From the NCBI GenBank assembly GCA_037575805.1, contig JAZHPD010000003.1:806001-870000 (forward strand): a stretch of 64,000 bases of DNA. Reading direction: 5' to 3'. Each line of letters opens with the position of its first letter. Position 1 is the first letter of the stretch. The translations under genes were made by a program, and so were the position numbers. Shown piece by piece: positions 43,520-54,939 of this stretch. Under the pieces are notes generated by a model. It saw nothing but the letters and a program-made list of their open reading frames with translations, was not told the DNA's origin and searched no databases. The stretch comes from Lecanicillium sp. G3 (taxonomy: Eukaryota; Ascomycota; Sordariomycetes; Hypocreales; Cordycipitaceae).

Positions 43520-45076
43520 ATGATGCACCCCTCAAGGCAGGCGCGCGTCGACGACGAGCCCATGTCGGGCGTTGCGCTGGAGGATCTCCCCGAGGACCAC
43601 GACTACAACCTCCCCACCGACATCGCCGGCGTGCCCTCAGAAAAGGCGTCGGCCATCTTGAACCAGCTCAACCGCAAGCGCCTCGCAGCCACGATAGCTG
43701 TTCCCACCGACGATGGACGTGTACGGGCGAAGCTGCGCGAGATGGGCGAGCCCGTCACGCTGTTCGGAGAAGGGCCCGGCGACCGAAGAGACAGACTGCG
43801 CGAGCTCATGACGATACAGGTCGAGCAAGCGGGCGGCGACGCCGCAGACATTGCGATGGAAGACGCAGCGGACGAGGAAGAGGAGGAAGCAGAGGAAGAA
43901 TTCTACTCCCGCGGCGGCGAGGCACTTCTCAACGCGCGCATCGATATTGCGAAGTACTCTTTGCCCAGGGCTAAGCAACGAACAGCATTTCAAAGACTGG
44001 AATGCAAGATACCACTACGGACGCAAGTAAAGTTCAGAAAGCAGATGAAGGAGCGCCTGGCCGGCTTCGAGCTGCAAGGCAGTCAAATTGTCGGCGAACG
44101 CCATATCAGCATGACGAGAATATCACCAAACAGCGAGCTCATCGCTGTCGGAAACTGGGGTGGACAAGTCAAGCTGCTTGGGCTACAGAACTTGAACGAA
44201 AAGATGACCTATCGCGGCCACACCAACAAGATCAGTGGAATCTCGTGGTTCCCTGGCGCCACATTGCCGGAGTCGAATGTATCCTCCGGCTCTGTCAACT
44301 TTGCGTCGGGTGGTGCAGAAGGCCTGATTAACCTCTGGTCACTGGACCAGGATACACCGCTCTCTACACTCCAGGGACATTCTCAACGTGTATGCCGCGT
44401 CGAGTTCCACCCATCTGGAAGATATCTAGCCTCAGCTTCAGAGGATACTTCATGGAGACTGTGGGATGTCGAGACAACTACAGAACTCTTGCATCAAGAA
44501 GGCCACTCGCGAGGCGTCTACGCTGTCAGCTTCAATAACGACGGGTCTTTAATAGCGAGTGCCGGACTCGACAGCATTGGAAGAATCTGGGATGTACGGT
44601 CAGGTCGCACCGTAATGATCCTCGATGGCCACCAAGACGGACATATCAAACCCATTTACGCCCTAGACTGGAGCGCGGACGGACACAGAGTACTTACAGG
44701 GTCAGCAGACGGTTGGATCAAGTGCTGGGATGTCCGCAAAGTGCAACGAACAGGAGGTGTCGGCGCTCACAGCAGTGCCATCTCCGACGTGCGGTGGTTC
44801 AAAGGCCTTGACGACCCGTTGGACGGTATTCCGCCGCCACTCGACGACAAGGGTATCCAGACTCCCAAGAAGACAGGCACATTCATGGTCTCGGCAGGTT
44901 TTGACCGCAACGTCAAGATTTTCTCTGCCGATGATTGGAGCCTTGCGCAAACTCTAAGCGGTCATACTGGGCCAGTCACCTCTGTAGATTACAGCCGAGA
45001 CGGAAAATGGATTGTTAGCGGTGGTCACGATCGTACCGTCAAGCTGTGGGGACGGAACGACGGCGAGGCTGCATGA
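43520..45076 (+). CDS. prp4: U4/U6 snRNP splicing factor Prp4 (WD40)
   Basis: Intronless, 518 residues, beginning at the double ATG (GTCACCATGATG) as MMHPSRQARVDDEP. Residues about 60-105 carry the Prp4/SFM motif (IAVPTDDGRVRAKLREMGEP, VTLFGEGPGDRRDRLREL). An acidic stretch follows, then a basic helical segment (KYSLPRAKQRTAFQRLE). The C-terminal ~320 residues form a seven-bladed WD40 propeller: GHTNKISGISWFPG, GHSQRVCRVEFHPSGRYLAS, WDVETT, GHSRGVYAVSFNNDG, GHIKPIYALDWSADG and GHTGPVTSVDYSRDGKWIVS are visible repeats. Prp4 with Prp3 holds U4/U6 in the tri-snRNP during spliceosome assembly in the nucleus. The length is close to human PRPF4 (about 520). Confidence 0.94.
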   Translation: MMHPSRQARVDDEPMSGVALEDLPEDHDYNLPTDIAGVPSEKASAILNQLNRKRLAATIAVPTDDGRVRAKLREMGEPVTLFGEGPGDRRDRLRELMTIQVEQAGGDAADIAMEDAADEEEEEAEEEFYSRGGEALLNARIDIAKYSLPRAKQRTAFQRLECKIPLRTQVKFRKQMKERLAGFELQGSQIVGERHISMTRISPNSELIAVGNWGGQVKLLGLQNLNEKMTYRGHTNKISGISWFPGATLPESNVSSGSVNFASGGAEGLINLWSLDQDTPLSTLQGHSQRVCRVEFHPSGRYLASASEDTSWRLWDVETTTELLHQEGHSRGVYAVSFNNDGSLIASAGLDSIGRIWDVRSGRTVMILDGHQDGHIKPIYALDWSADGHRVLTGSADGWIKCWDVRKVQRTGGVGAHSSAISDVRWFKGLDDPLDGIPPPLDDKGIQTPKKTGTFMVSAGFDRNVKIFSADDWSLAQTLSGHTGPVTSVDYSRDGKWIVSGGHDRTVKLWGRNDGEAA

Positions 45077-45597
45077 GAAGACGTGACGGCTGCAACTTAA
45101 TTGGGCTGTACAAAGAACTCAGAATAAAAGAAATACACAGATACCCATCCCCAACTGAATGAATTATTCAGGTCATTCTTTGTGAATTACGAGACACAAA
45201 AAACTCTGCGAGTTACACAGCTTGGCTCTTTCGTGACTTGGTGTCGTACCTTGCGCTTAGAGAGTGGCGAGTCACCTGATTGGCTGGCCCAGCTGGTGCT
45301 CTTTGGGCTTTCGGCCCCGATCCATTCCCGCGTCATGGACCCTGCGAAAGCCTTGAACACGACGGCAAGCCATCGACGCCGAATCGCACCTCCATTCCGC
45401 GGCGTCGTGCATACAAAGACATCATCTCTCCCCATGTGTCTTACAGATACTTTCCCTATCATTACAGACCGGCACTCGTAAGAATCCAATCGCCCGCACC
45501 GTCGCCGAGCACAAACACAACCGCTCTTCCTCAGTCCTTCGCTTCCGACCGAACCCCCCCAACCTCTCGACAGCTCCACGCCCCCCAGCCAGCAGCA
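45077..45597. other. Intergenic between prp4 and the cyclin gene
   Basis: Short prp4 3' UTR, then promoter and pyrimidine/CA-rich leader of the cyclin gene. No gene seen. Confidence 0.5.
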
Positions 45598-46940
45598 ATG
45601 GCAAGCATCGATCGCTATCGACCCCCGCGCGAGGGCTACCAGCCGCCCGCCGTGGTGAACCCTCCCCGGCAGGAGCGACAGTCGCGATCGCCGGCGCAGC
45701 GCCGCGAGGTTCCCCCTGCGGCGCCGACGCCGCCCCAGCCCTCGTCCCGAAACTCGCCGCCGCGCTCGCAGGGCGCCGCCGTGGCCTCGGGCCAGCACAC
45801 CCCCGCGGCGCCGTCGGGATCGCAGACGCCGCTGCAGGGCGCGAACCAGTGGTCGTTTACGTCCGCCGAGGTGCTGAGCACGCCGTCTGTCATCGACGGG
45901 ATATCGCCCGAGGAGGAGAGGTTGCGCCGAGCCAAGGGCGTCAACTTCATCTACCAGGCAGGCGTCATGCTCGATCTCCCGCAGATTACCCTCTGGGTCG
46001 CCGGTGTCTTTTTCCACCGGTTTTACATGCGCTTCAGCATGGTGCAGGAAAAGGGCGGCATACATCACTATGTAAGTTGCGAAAAGAAACAGCAAAACGC
46101 GAGGACAGAACCTAACCATCTGGCTTCCAGAACATTGCCGCCACCGCACTCTTCCTCGCCAACAAAGTCGAGGAAAACTGCCGCAAGACCAAGGACATTA
46201 TAATCGCGGTAGCCAAGGTCGCGCAGAAGAACGCGAAGCTCATCATCGACGAGCAGAGCAAGGAGTACTGGCGTTGGCGCGACAGCATCCTCACCTACGA
46301 GGAGGTGATGCTCGAGCAGCTCACGTTTGACATGATGGTGGAGAACCCTTACCGCAATCTTTTCGATCTCCTCGGCAAGCTGGTAATTGTGCACAACAAG
46401 CACCTCCGTCAGGCCGCGTGGGCGTTTTGCAACGACGCGTGCCTGACGGCGCTGCCGCTGCTCATGGAGGCGCGCGACGTGGCCATCAGCGCCATTTTCT
46501 TTGCCAGCGCGCACACCAACCAGCAGATCGACGACATCCGCGGCGAGCCCTGGTGGCGCTTCCTGCGCGGTGACGAGGCCCGCTGCGCCAAGGCCGTCGA
46601 GGTGATGCGCCAGTTTTACACGGAGAACCCGCTGCGCAAGCAAAACCCCTCGCTGCCGTCGCCGGCCTTCCACCTCGAGCACACGCGGCGACGCGGCGCC
46701 GATGCCAACGACACGCTGTCGCCGGCGCACGCCGCCGCTACGCCACAGGACAGAGACAGCCGCAGTCCCGCCCCGAGAACGAACGGCGATAGCAGGCTGG
46801 AGCCGCGGTCAAACCCGGATGGCTACACGCCGCGTTCGCCTGTTAAGAGAAAGGAGGCGGACGCGAACACTACTGCCGAGGAAGGCCGGTCGGAGAAGCG
46901 CGCTAGACTGTCTGAAGATGAGGGCGAAGTGGAAGAGTAA
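45598..46940 (+). CDS. Transcription-type cyclin (Pch1/cyclin K-T family)
   Basis: Two exons, 45598-46071 and 46131-46940, give 427 residues; the intron falls between HHY and NIAATALFLANKVEEN, in the first cyclin box. The N-terminal ~100 residues are Pro/Gln/Ser-rich. The cyclin fold begins near residue 105 with EEERLRRAKGVNFIYQAGVM, followed by HRFYMRFSMVQEKGGIHHY, the conserved LANKVEENCRKTKDI, YEEVMLEQLTFDMMVENPY and the second box (QAAWAFCNDACLTALPLL, ISAIFFASAHTN). The tail is charged with a KRKEAD nuclear signal. The family partners Cdk9- or Cdk12-type kinases that phosphorylate the RNA polymerase II CTD. Fission-yeast Pch1 is my best match; cyclin K/Ctk2 or cyclin L are the alternatives. 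Confidence 0.85.
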
Positions 46941-48441
46941 CTGTCTGCAAAGGCACAAAGAAGGAAGCTGGGAAAATGTTTCTTTATTTACACACATGCA
47001 TAGCGGCGTTGGGTATACCTTCAATTTTTGTTTTTTCCGTCTTTTTTTAACTGCCACAGTTTCACGGCGGGCAGGCCTCGTTTCTTAGTATTGGGTTTGG
47101 CCTGAAGAACTGCATACTGTAAAGTGTATGTTTCCAAGACGCTCGGAACAAGGCAGCATGGATTGGGGAAGGATCTTGGGGCGTTGGCCTTTGGGTGGCC
47201 AGGGTTTTTGATATTATGGCAACAATTGAAGAACTATTTTGTACAATTAAGACCTGGCGGTGAGTGTTGTGAATGCAAAGCTGATGCAGTACTGATTTGC
47301 ATACACTGTGCATACAATTATACAAAGTCGGAGCTTCAACCAGGACAGGCTCCCCGACATCCGCGTTTGCGACGGATGAATTGGCGGTCAAGACAACGAG
47401 ATTGCAAACGAAACCAGTGTCCAAAACAGGCCGAATAATCGAACTGGACTCAGCAATACCTCCACCTTGACCCAATAAACACCCCGTTTGTGATACTCCA
47501 ACCCTTGCTCTGACTGTGAATTTTCACTCCAGCCGTTGCTGCCTGTCGGCCCAGCCCCAGGCACCCATGCGGCTGGAGCAGCTGCCTGCCCTGCTGCCTG
47601 CACTCCGCCCTCTCTCATTGGCCACACGCCCACCAGCGCCCACCCTTTCGTTTGCACCCACCAAAATCTTTTCTGCCGCGCCAACCCTCACCGCCCGCCG
47701 CACAACTTCTATAAAAGAGCTCGATGGCCGCGCCGACTTTTAGTTTTCTTTTTTTTCCTTTCTTCTTTAGCTCTCTTTGCCTATTGGCTTAGATCAAGTG
47801 TAGTATCTGTTCTTTTCAGTTTAATCTCTGAAAGGTCTCTACTGAGACCAATCTATGATTAATCTTATTTTTGGCCTCGGGGAGGTTTCCGCTGTGCTTG
47901 CACATGATTCCTCCCACAGTGTCCCTGGTATTACACTGCCTCCAGGTGACGCGAACCACGATGTCTTTTTTTTTTCTTTTCATTGCTTGCGTTTGGCTTG
48001 TCAACGCGGTGAGGAAGAGATTTCTCGAAGCCTTAACAGAAGGCACAATTACTGCTGAAGTAGTGACGGTGCATCGTGTCGCGTGCCGTGAAGATCTGAA
48101 CTTGCGGGTGCTCGCAGTGGAACTTCAGATGATAAAGTCTGAACTGGGCTCTGTAGACCGTAACTGCGTAAGATACATTAAACATAAACTTTTACTATTG
48201 CATCAAGTCTGGCCCGTTGCGTTTCTTCACCCCAACAGACGTCCAATTTACAGAGCTCCGTGGTACGCTTGAAGCAGTCTTCCAGCTAGCTACCGTGCTG
48301 CCCCTCCGCCGACACCCAGGAAAAAGCTCCCCACTGCCGCTCCAAACCGCCTTCTTTGCGCAGCACCCGCGACACGAAAAAAACCCGTTGTAGACGAACA
48401 CCAGGCCCCAGATACGGTTGCCGAAGCTCACAATAATCATA
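46941..48441. other. Intergenic between the cyclin gene and lsm8
   Basis: 1.5 kb without a supported gene. A TATAAAA box at about 47711-47717 is followed by a short ATG frame (22 codons) and pyrimidine-rich sequence, which could be a promoter and leader, but no spliced product could be built. Confidence 0.45.
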
Positions 48442-48960
48442 ATGGCGTCTCTGGGAAGCTATCTCAACAGTACGTTGTTTCATCCCGGCGATTTCACCGC
48501 CCCCATCGGAGCGCGAAGCTCGCAAACGCGGCTGCGGTGTCGTAGCTAACCACTTTTCCTTGCGCCTTTGCAGAAAAAGTCCTCATCGTCACGGCCGACT
48601 CACGGATCCTGGTGGGCACGCTCACTGCCTGCGACAACTCTACGAACCTGGTACGTACGACCTAGCGCAGCTGCGGTCGAAGCAGATGCGAGAGGAGCCT
48701 GGGCGGCCGTCTCCCGTCCGGCAGGGCGACACCTTTGGTTTGCTGGCCTTGCTAACGACGTTTAGGTCCTCAGTAATGCCGTCGAGCGCATCATCCGGAC
48801 GCCAGACGACCCCGAGCCCTCGGCGATAGACCCCCTTGGCATGTACATTGTGCGCGGCGACAATGTGTGCTCCATAGGGCTGGTGGACGAGCAGCTGGAC
48901 GACAGCATCAACTGGACAGAGGTCAAAGGTTCGGTCATAGGCGGCATCAAGCACGTCTAG
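48442..48960 (+). CDS. lsm8: U6 snRNA-associated Sm-like protein Lsm8
   Basis: Three exons, 48442-48469, 48574-48650 and 48766-48960, give 99 residues. Exon 1 encodes MASLGSYLN; splicing gives KKVLIVTADSRILVGTLTAC, an Sm1 motif. Sm2 is DPLGMYIVRGDNVCSIGLVD, with the diagnostic IVRGDNV core. The order, length and the ending INWTEVKGSVIGGIKHV fit Lsm8, the subunit that directs the nuclear Lsm2-8 ring to the 3' end of U6 snRNA and nuclear RNA processing. Both introns have clean donors (GTACGT) and CTAAC-type branch points. Small exon 1 explains why no long continuous frame marks the gene. Confidence 0.93.
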
Positions 48961-49354
48961 CCGGACGCTGACTTACTTGGGCGTCTGGCGTGATACGGAG
49001 AAGACGGTCAGACTGCGTGCGGCGTCTTATCGAGAGAAGGCGGTGGGAAATACGAAGGACGGCCGCCACGTATATGGCCCGGCTGGATTCATGTTGATTT
49101 TTTTTTGTTTACTGCCATACTGAAAATGGCTTTATCTGCGCGTAACGAAGGGGCATGGCGTTTTGTTTGGAAAATGTTCGGAAATATCAACAGGGTTGCG
49201 AATTCTCGCACACGTCAGCTTTAAATAAACAGCAAACGATTTCATCCTTATGCACATAGACACGAGACTAGCATTTATCTTGACATGTTTAAAATTGCAA
49301 GTATATTGGTTCTAGATTTTTTAAGTTTGTTTATATATATTTTCTTTTGGCACT
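48961..49354. other. Spacer between convergent lsm8 and nucleoside hydrolase genes
   Basis: AT-rich 3' UTR sequence of both genes; no gene. Confidence 0.55.
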
Positions 49355-50843
49355 TTAGTCAAAGATGCGCTTCATCAGAATCTCTTTGAACAGGTCCTCG
49401 CCAGGCGTACCAATAACCCTGTTCACCTGGTTACGCTTCAGCACGCTCAGCCAGCCCGCCTCGTCGCCGTCGACGGTGTCCAGCTTCACGACTTCCGGGT
49501 CGTTGCGCGGGTCGACCGACGCGAGGAACGCAGCCTGCGCGGGACGCACCTTGGGGCGCTGGTCGACAATGTGCTGGCCGCGCGACCACTGACCCGTCGT
49601 CTCGATACGGATGTCCTCGGCGGGGTCCGTAATCTTCCACTTGGGGTCGGTCTCGTCGCGCAGCGCGTACCACACCGTCAGCGGGTCGTGCAGCGACAGG
49701 CCGGCCTCGGTGTCCGGGCCGAGGATGCTGGCAATCTTGTTGAAGGCGCCGCCGACAAAGTGGTTGACCCAGCGGGCGAGCGGGCTGCCCGAGCCGACGG
49801 CCGGCGCGATGGTCTGCTCAAAGTACGTCTTGGTCAGCTCGTGCGGCTCGGTGATGTCGAGCGGGCAGAGGACGACGCGGAGCGGGCGGGAGAGGTTCTC
49901 CGGGTACGGGGGCAGCGCCTTGTTGACGGAGGCGGGGGGCATGGTGGCCGAGGGGGTCAGCGAGGAGAGGGCGAAGACGCGCGCGGTGGCGACGGCGTCG
50001 GCGTAGGTGTTGAACTCGGCGACGGGGGTGATGTTGCCCTGGACGGAGAGGGCGCCGCCCATGACGACGACCTCCTTGGCGCGGAGGAAGGTCTCCGGGT
50101 CCTCGGAGGCGGCGAGCGCAGCGTTGGTCATGGGGCCGACGGTGAGGATGGAGATGGTGTCGGCGGGGTTCTCCCTGAGGAGGCGCAGAATCTCCTTGTG
50201 AGCGAGCTCCTTGGAGGGCGTGAAGAACGGCGAAATCTTGGCGAGGTCCATGGCATCGGCGCCGGCCTCTTTAAAGATTTGCACCCACTTCTCCGGAGGG
50301 CTGAAGTTGGGGAATGTGGAGTGGACATCGTGAAGGCCATCAAGGCCGTCTTATAAGACGTTAGTATTGGCATATATTTGGACATGAAGATGCGTGTTCC
50401 TGACACAGCCCGGGATAGCTTACGGAAGTAGTCGGCCTTGAGCTCGGCCTCCTCCAGAGGGTGCTCAGCACCAAGAGCGACAAGAGGCTTGCAAGCCTTG
50501 AGGGCCTCGAAGCCCTCAGGACGGCCGTTGGCTTTGCGCCATGCCATCTCCTGCTCGATAACCTGCATCATGCCGACGACATTGCGTCCGCAGCTACCCA
50601 GTCATTAGCCCAGACTCACATACACAACGGTGCAGCGATATTCCACTCACCACTCCAGAGGGACATTGCCATAAGTGACCGAAATCATAATGACCTCGAG
50701 CTCTTCCTTGCTGGCGCTCAGAGCCAACAGCATAGCCATGACATCATCCACACCTGGTTCAAGAGGTCAGTTGCCGAATAGAGAAGCCGATATCCAAAGT
50801 ACATACCGGGATCGGTGTCAATGATGATCTTGCGGGGAGCCAT
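49355..50843 (-). CDS. Inosine-uridine-preferring nucleoside hydrolase
   Basis: Four exons on the minus strand, 50843-50807, 50753-50651, 50593-50424 and 50349-49355, give 434 residues. The N-terminus is MAPRKIIIDTDPGVDDVMAM, the calcium-binding aspartate motif of the family, restored by splicing exons 1 and 2. Further family features: SVTYGNV, ADYFHGLDGLHDV, ISILTVGPMTNAALA, VVMGGALSVQGNITPVAEFN and the late SLHDPLTVWYAL with the catalytic His-Asp pair. The enzyme hydrolyses the N-glycosidic bond of ribonucleosides to base and ribose in salvage, probably in the cytosol as no signal peptide is seen. It is about 80-100 residues longer than bacterial relatives, as is common in fungi. The exon 2-3 junction (LEC|CGRNVV) is the least certain splice. 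Confidence 0.9.
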
Positions 50844-51720
50844 GATGAATAATGGGTACAAGGGCCGCTATAGAAGTAAAATATAAAGAGCAAGAGCAAG
50901 TTATATAAGAAACCGCAACAGCAAAAATGTGACTGTTGGAAAGTCCAAGTTAGCGTGCAGTTTTGTTAGAAATGGCAGTGGAGAGGACCCCGCAGCGTCC
51001 AGAGATGTACTCGTGAGAAGGCTGTTGGTACGCAGGACAGGCTCAATATAGCCAGCCGAAGGAACTTACAGTTCTGAGGCTTGGTGTAATCCTAAAGCAA
51101 CTTGGTATGCGCGCAGCAAATCCGGGTATTGTAAGACACATCAATCAATATCCGCGCAGGGTGCGTCGCCTTTCGTATTTCATGTGCGGTGGGTCGTCGC
51201 GGGCGCTTTTTTCACGGCCGTGCCTGGCGGCCCCTCCACGGGCGGCTTGCGCGGGCGTCTCCGGCCGCGACTCGTGATTTGCTGGCGGTTTGGGCGACTT
51301 ACGAAATTATATCGAACTCGAGACGGCACTAGACGCCCTGCGAATGCATCCGAGTACTTAGTTTGGCAGGCTTGAAATATTTTTTGGCGCGCCCTTGCAT
51401 GCGGACTAGAAAATGGTTCGCATGGCGTGGCTTTGAAGTTTCCGATAGCAAGTGGCGTTTTGCAAGACTGGCCGATAGGAGTGGCTTGAAATGCCCGTGT
51501 TTATACCAATATATATTCTACGGGCGGCAACCTAAAGCCACCATTCGATTGGAAACTAGATATGACGGTGTTTGATTCGATTACATGTAAATGCCAACGG
51601 CGACATAGAAGGCTGTAGCCATCATTCACATTGTGGCATGTCGTATCTTTACATGGCCTTCTGTATTCTAGGGCCTGAACAACCAGCGAGGCTTGTAGAT
51701 GGCGGCTAAGCTACAAAAGA
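50844..51720. other. Intergenic between nucleoside hydrolase promoter and cab4 3' end
   Basis: No coding signal; presumed promoter of the nucleoside hydrolase on its left part. Confidence 0.5.
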
Positions 51721-53055
51721 TTATATCTGTGCTTTAGCCCTGGCCTCGGCGCGCTGCTTCCGAATCACCGTGCTGCTAATCTTGGCCGTAAAGTCCTCTG
51801 CGCCGTCGCCGCCTGCGTCTGTGATGCCCTTCGTGTCCAGCACGTCAATCTCGTACGAGTCCAGCGCATGCCAGCCTTTGGCCGCGCGCTTATCGTTGAC
51901 GGCCTTTCCGCCACCTCGCGTCTCTCCCGATACGCAGATGGCCTCGATCGGCTCCTCGTCCACCGTCGGGCCAAACGGGTCGTTGAGGACTGTGCACCGC
52001 ACCAGCACTGCACCGTCTGCGTACACGCCGTGCAGCTCGGCGCCGCCCGAAGGGCCCTTGTCGATCTTCTCGATACGGTAGGACGAGGGTCCGTTGCTGT
52101 CTGGTCCCGCGGGGACGCCGGCCGACGGCGGGGATGCGTTGAATGTGGTGGCGAGGAAGCCGAGCACACTGCGGCACCGCGTGTCCCACGACTCGAGCTC
52201 GTCAGCGAATTTCTTGGTTTCTAGCAAAGGCTGGCCAGACACGCCGATGATGAGGATGCTGGGCTGGCCCGTAACATGCTCTTCAGGTAGTCGCATAAGC
52301 AGCACCGTGCCGTGCAGGAGGAGCTTGTGACCAGGATGAAGGTGGTCAAATGTGCCACCTAAGATTACTGTCCCATATGATTTATCTTTCTTGCTCGAAC
52401 CAAGAGCTGACGTAGTTGCTTCGTTGGCTGAGCCTGCTGAAATGCTGATACCACCCGGTACAGCAACAATCTGGCTCTGCTTTATGATTTGCTTTCCCTC
52501 CGCGAGGTCCAAGTAAGCCTTGACAATCTCATACCCTGATTCACTGCTGGGGTGGAAGATCCTGTCCCAAGGTCCTGTCACACGCGTGGCGAACCCGGCG
52601 AGGTCGAACACCGTCGTGCCGTTGAAGGTCTGGAACGAGCCATCCGGTCCCCGGCGGTAGCTCCTCCGCCGCTCGTGGTCGACGAGCACAACACGCGGAT
52701 CAATGCTCCCCGGCGCGGTCGACCCTATATCTGTCGGGATGCCCTGCTCAGCGCAGACGGCCGCGATGATTGAGTATACGCCCGCGAGCAGCGACTGCGC
52801 CGCGTCCCAGCGCACGACGGATCTGCGGGGTCGGCTCTGTTCGGTCGGATTCGCATCGAGGCCTAGCACGGGGGCCGCAACGGCGACGAGGAGCAGAGGG
52901 GTCTGCCGCGACTGTCGGGATTGTGTGGACAAGCTTGTGAGGACGGCGGAGAGCGGCGCGTTGTATGTGCTGTTCAGAGTCGTTTTACTGCTCAGCGCGG
53001 GAGGTGGGGGGAGAAGGAGCAGCGTTGGCTGCAAGGTGCCGGGTTGGGGGGCCAT
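51721..53055 (-). CDS. cab4: Phosphopantetheine adenylyltransferase (Cab4 type)
   Basis: Intronless, 444 residues from the ATG at 53055 (MAPQPGTLQPTLLLLPPPPA); the frame is open seven codons further up but only from a TTG. Transfers AMP from ATP to 4'-phosphopantetheine, the penultimate step of coenzyme A synthesis. The nucleotidyltransferase signature GGTFDHLHPGHKLLL lies near residue 235 and carries the HxGH-type motif. Next come ILIIGVSGQPLLETKKFADE and, near the C-terminus, PIEAICVSGETRGGGKAVND and KISSTVIRKQRAEARAK with the ISST-x-IR motif. The first ~220 residues are a fungal extension, including WDRIFHPSSESGYEIVKAYL. No fused dephospho-CoA kinase domain is present, unlike the animal bifunctional enzyme. 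Confidence 0.93.
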   Translation of the reverse strand: MAPQPGTLQPTLLLLPPPPALSSKTTLNSTYNAPLSAVLTSLSTQSRQSRQTPLLLVAVAAPVLGLDANPTEQSRPRRSVVRWDAAQSLLAGVYSIIAAVCAEQGIPTDIGSTAPGSIDPRVVLVDHERRRSYRRGPDGSFQTFNGTTVFDLAGFATRVTGPWDRIFHPSSESGYEIVKAYLDLAEGKQIIKQSQIVAVPGGISISAGSANEATTSALGSSKKDKSYGTVILGGTFDHLHPGHKLLLHGTVLLMRLPEEHVTGQPSILIIGVSGQPLLETKKFADELESWDTRCRSVLGFLATTFNASPPSAGVPAGPDSNGPSSYRIEKIDKGPSGGAELHGVYADGAVLVRCTVLNDPFGPTVDEEPIEAICVSGETRGGGKAVNDKRAAKGWHALDSYEIDVLDTKGITDAGGDGAEDFTAKISSTVIRKQRAEARAKAQI

Positions 53056-54939
53056 CGTGTACAGCCAAGGCAGCAAGGCTATTTACTGCGGTTGGGTGTA
53101 ATGTAGAGACGCGTGTATAAAGTGCGCTGCAGTCAAATCGGAACGTTGTTGGAGATGACGGACTGAGCTGAGAAGTTCCTCGGCAGTGACGTTATGTAGT
53201 AGGCGGGAGCTGTAGCTTAGGTGAGGGGCCGCTAGAGGGACCGTCACTCGGGCCGGCAGGCAAAATCCAGCCCTGTTGGTACTGTGCATCCACAGTTGCT
53301 CTCGTTGATAGCTGGAGTTGCACGAGTCACCGAAGCACATCAAATCACGACGATGCTATTGATATGCAGAAAAAGGTCCTGTAAATTAACAATATTACTC
53401 ACTAGCTTGTTTTCGGATAAGATATGACGATATATGAAAAGTTCCAGGCTGAAGTGTCTTGTTGAATGCCATTGTACACGTAAATAGACTTTGCCGTCGC
53501 GGCTGGACGTAAAGCCCCGAGGTAATCAGAGAATGAATTCCTGGTCTTGTTATGGGATGCCACTTCTCAAGTAGGTACGGGAATAAGGCCACAGCTATTC
53601 GTACTGTAGAAAGCTGATCCAGTGGTCAGAACTAGAGACAGTGTTCAGTTGACACAATGAGACACCTTGTCGGCCAACAATACACCTACGGCGCGCCAAT
53701 GCTAGGAATAGACTGCACCTACTCAGTAGATATGGGTACGAAGAGACGTGGCGTGGATCTGATGTCTCTCTCTGGGCGCAGCCTTACCATAGTACGCCCA
53801 GACTTACTGTCTTGAAGCTTTACCCCTGGAGCAAGTCAACACGGACCAATGAAGAGACACGAAGCTTTATCCGTCGGCACCTCGCTTAGTGAGAATAAAA
53901 CCGCGGCAGTGCAAAGTGAAATCCGGCCTTGTCAAAGCAATGTTGCAAGAAAAAGGACAATATTGCCAACCGTATGGAGTGTTTGGCTGGGCGCAGAGAC
54001 AAGCAGCGGACAAGCAGCATCAGGGTCATCAGCTCGCGGGTCTGCGGCGCCCCGCTTTCCCCTGAAACCCGCGAACCAGTGGCAGAAATTACAGCTCGGG
54101 TACCTGTGCACGTATTTCAGTATTGCGAGGTACATACGCACTAGCAGCCCGGTGCCCAGTACCTGACGCAAGCTCTGTAGCGGCGCTGCCACGGTGCTAT
54201 CAGGGCACAGCCGGCGCCCGCCAGAGACAGTGGGCGCCTTGGGTGCTTGGGTGCTTGGGTGCCACGCAAGTGCCAAGGTACCCATTACTGCTAATATGGT
54301 GCTGCTAATACTGAGTACCTCCTGCCATGGGTCGTGGGGAGGGAGTAACTTCGGCCAGCGCTCAGGGTTAGACCACTTTAGGTTTAGCGTGCCTCTCTTG
54401 GCTGGACCAGGCGTGTCTCGATTGGCGACGTAGCCAGAAGGCAATAAACCACACACAAACTCATCTCTGGCTCGTTGGCACGAGTGTCCTTTGAGCCACC
54501 TCCTCCTCCATTGACCCTTCACCTCGCCTCCTCGTTCACTTTGTTTGTCTCTGCGCCCATCATCTATTGCCCTTTTCCCACCCCGACCCGGTCTTGTCTT
54601 CCATTCTCACCTCTTTTCTGCAACCCTGGCGCCTCGACTTGCGCACTGTGCTCGCCTCGCCTGACCCTCCAGACAGGTGGCCAGATATTCGTCTTGCATC
54701 CCACCTTTGATCGACAGGCCAACTCCCGTCCGGCTGTCATCAACCGCAGGCAGTTCTGCAACCGCAAGCGTGCTCTGATCTGAATCTAAGTCCAAATCGC
54801 TCGACGACGGCCCACGAACCCCAGCATCTATCGCTGCTTCGGACCCTCAACCGGCCGACTATCCCGACAGCGGTCATCCTCCCAGCTGTCGCTCGCATCC
54901 CCGCCCTCCGCGCTCCTTCCGAAAATCACAACCGCCATC
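53056..54939. other. Intergenic between cab4 and the membrane-anchored charged protein
   Basis: 1.9 kb divergent region holding both promoters. The right part (54470-54939) is a pyrimidine-rich leader. A long minus-strand frame at 53932-54522 has no protein-like features. Confidence 0.5.

Noticed and set aside
53932..54522. 196-codon minus-strand frame between cab4 and the charged-protein gene
   Set aside because: No recognisable domain, no conserved-looking block and no promoter context; it ends in leader-like sequence of the plus-strand gene.
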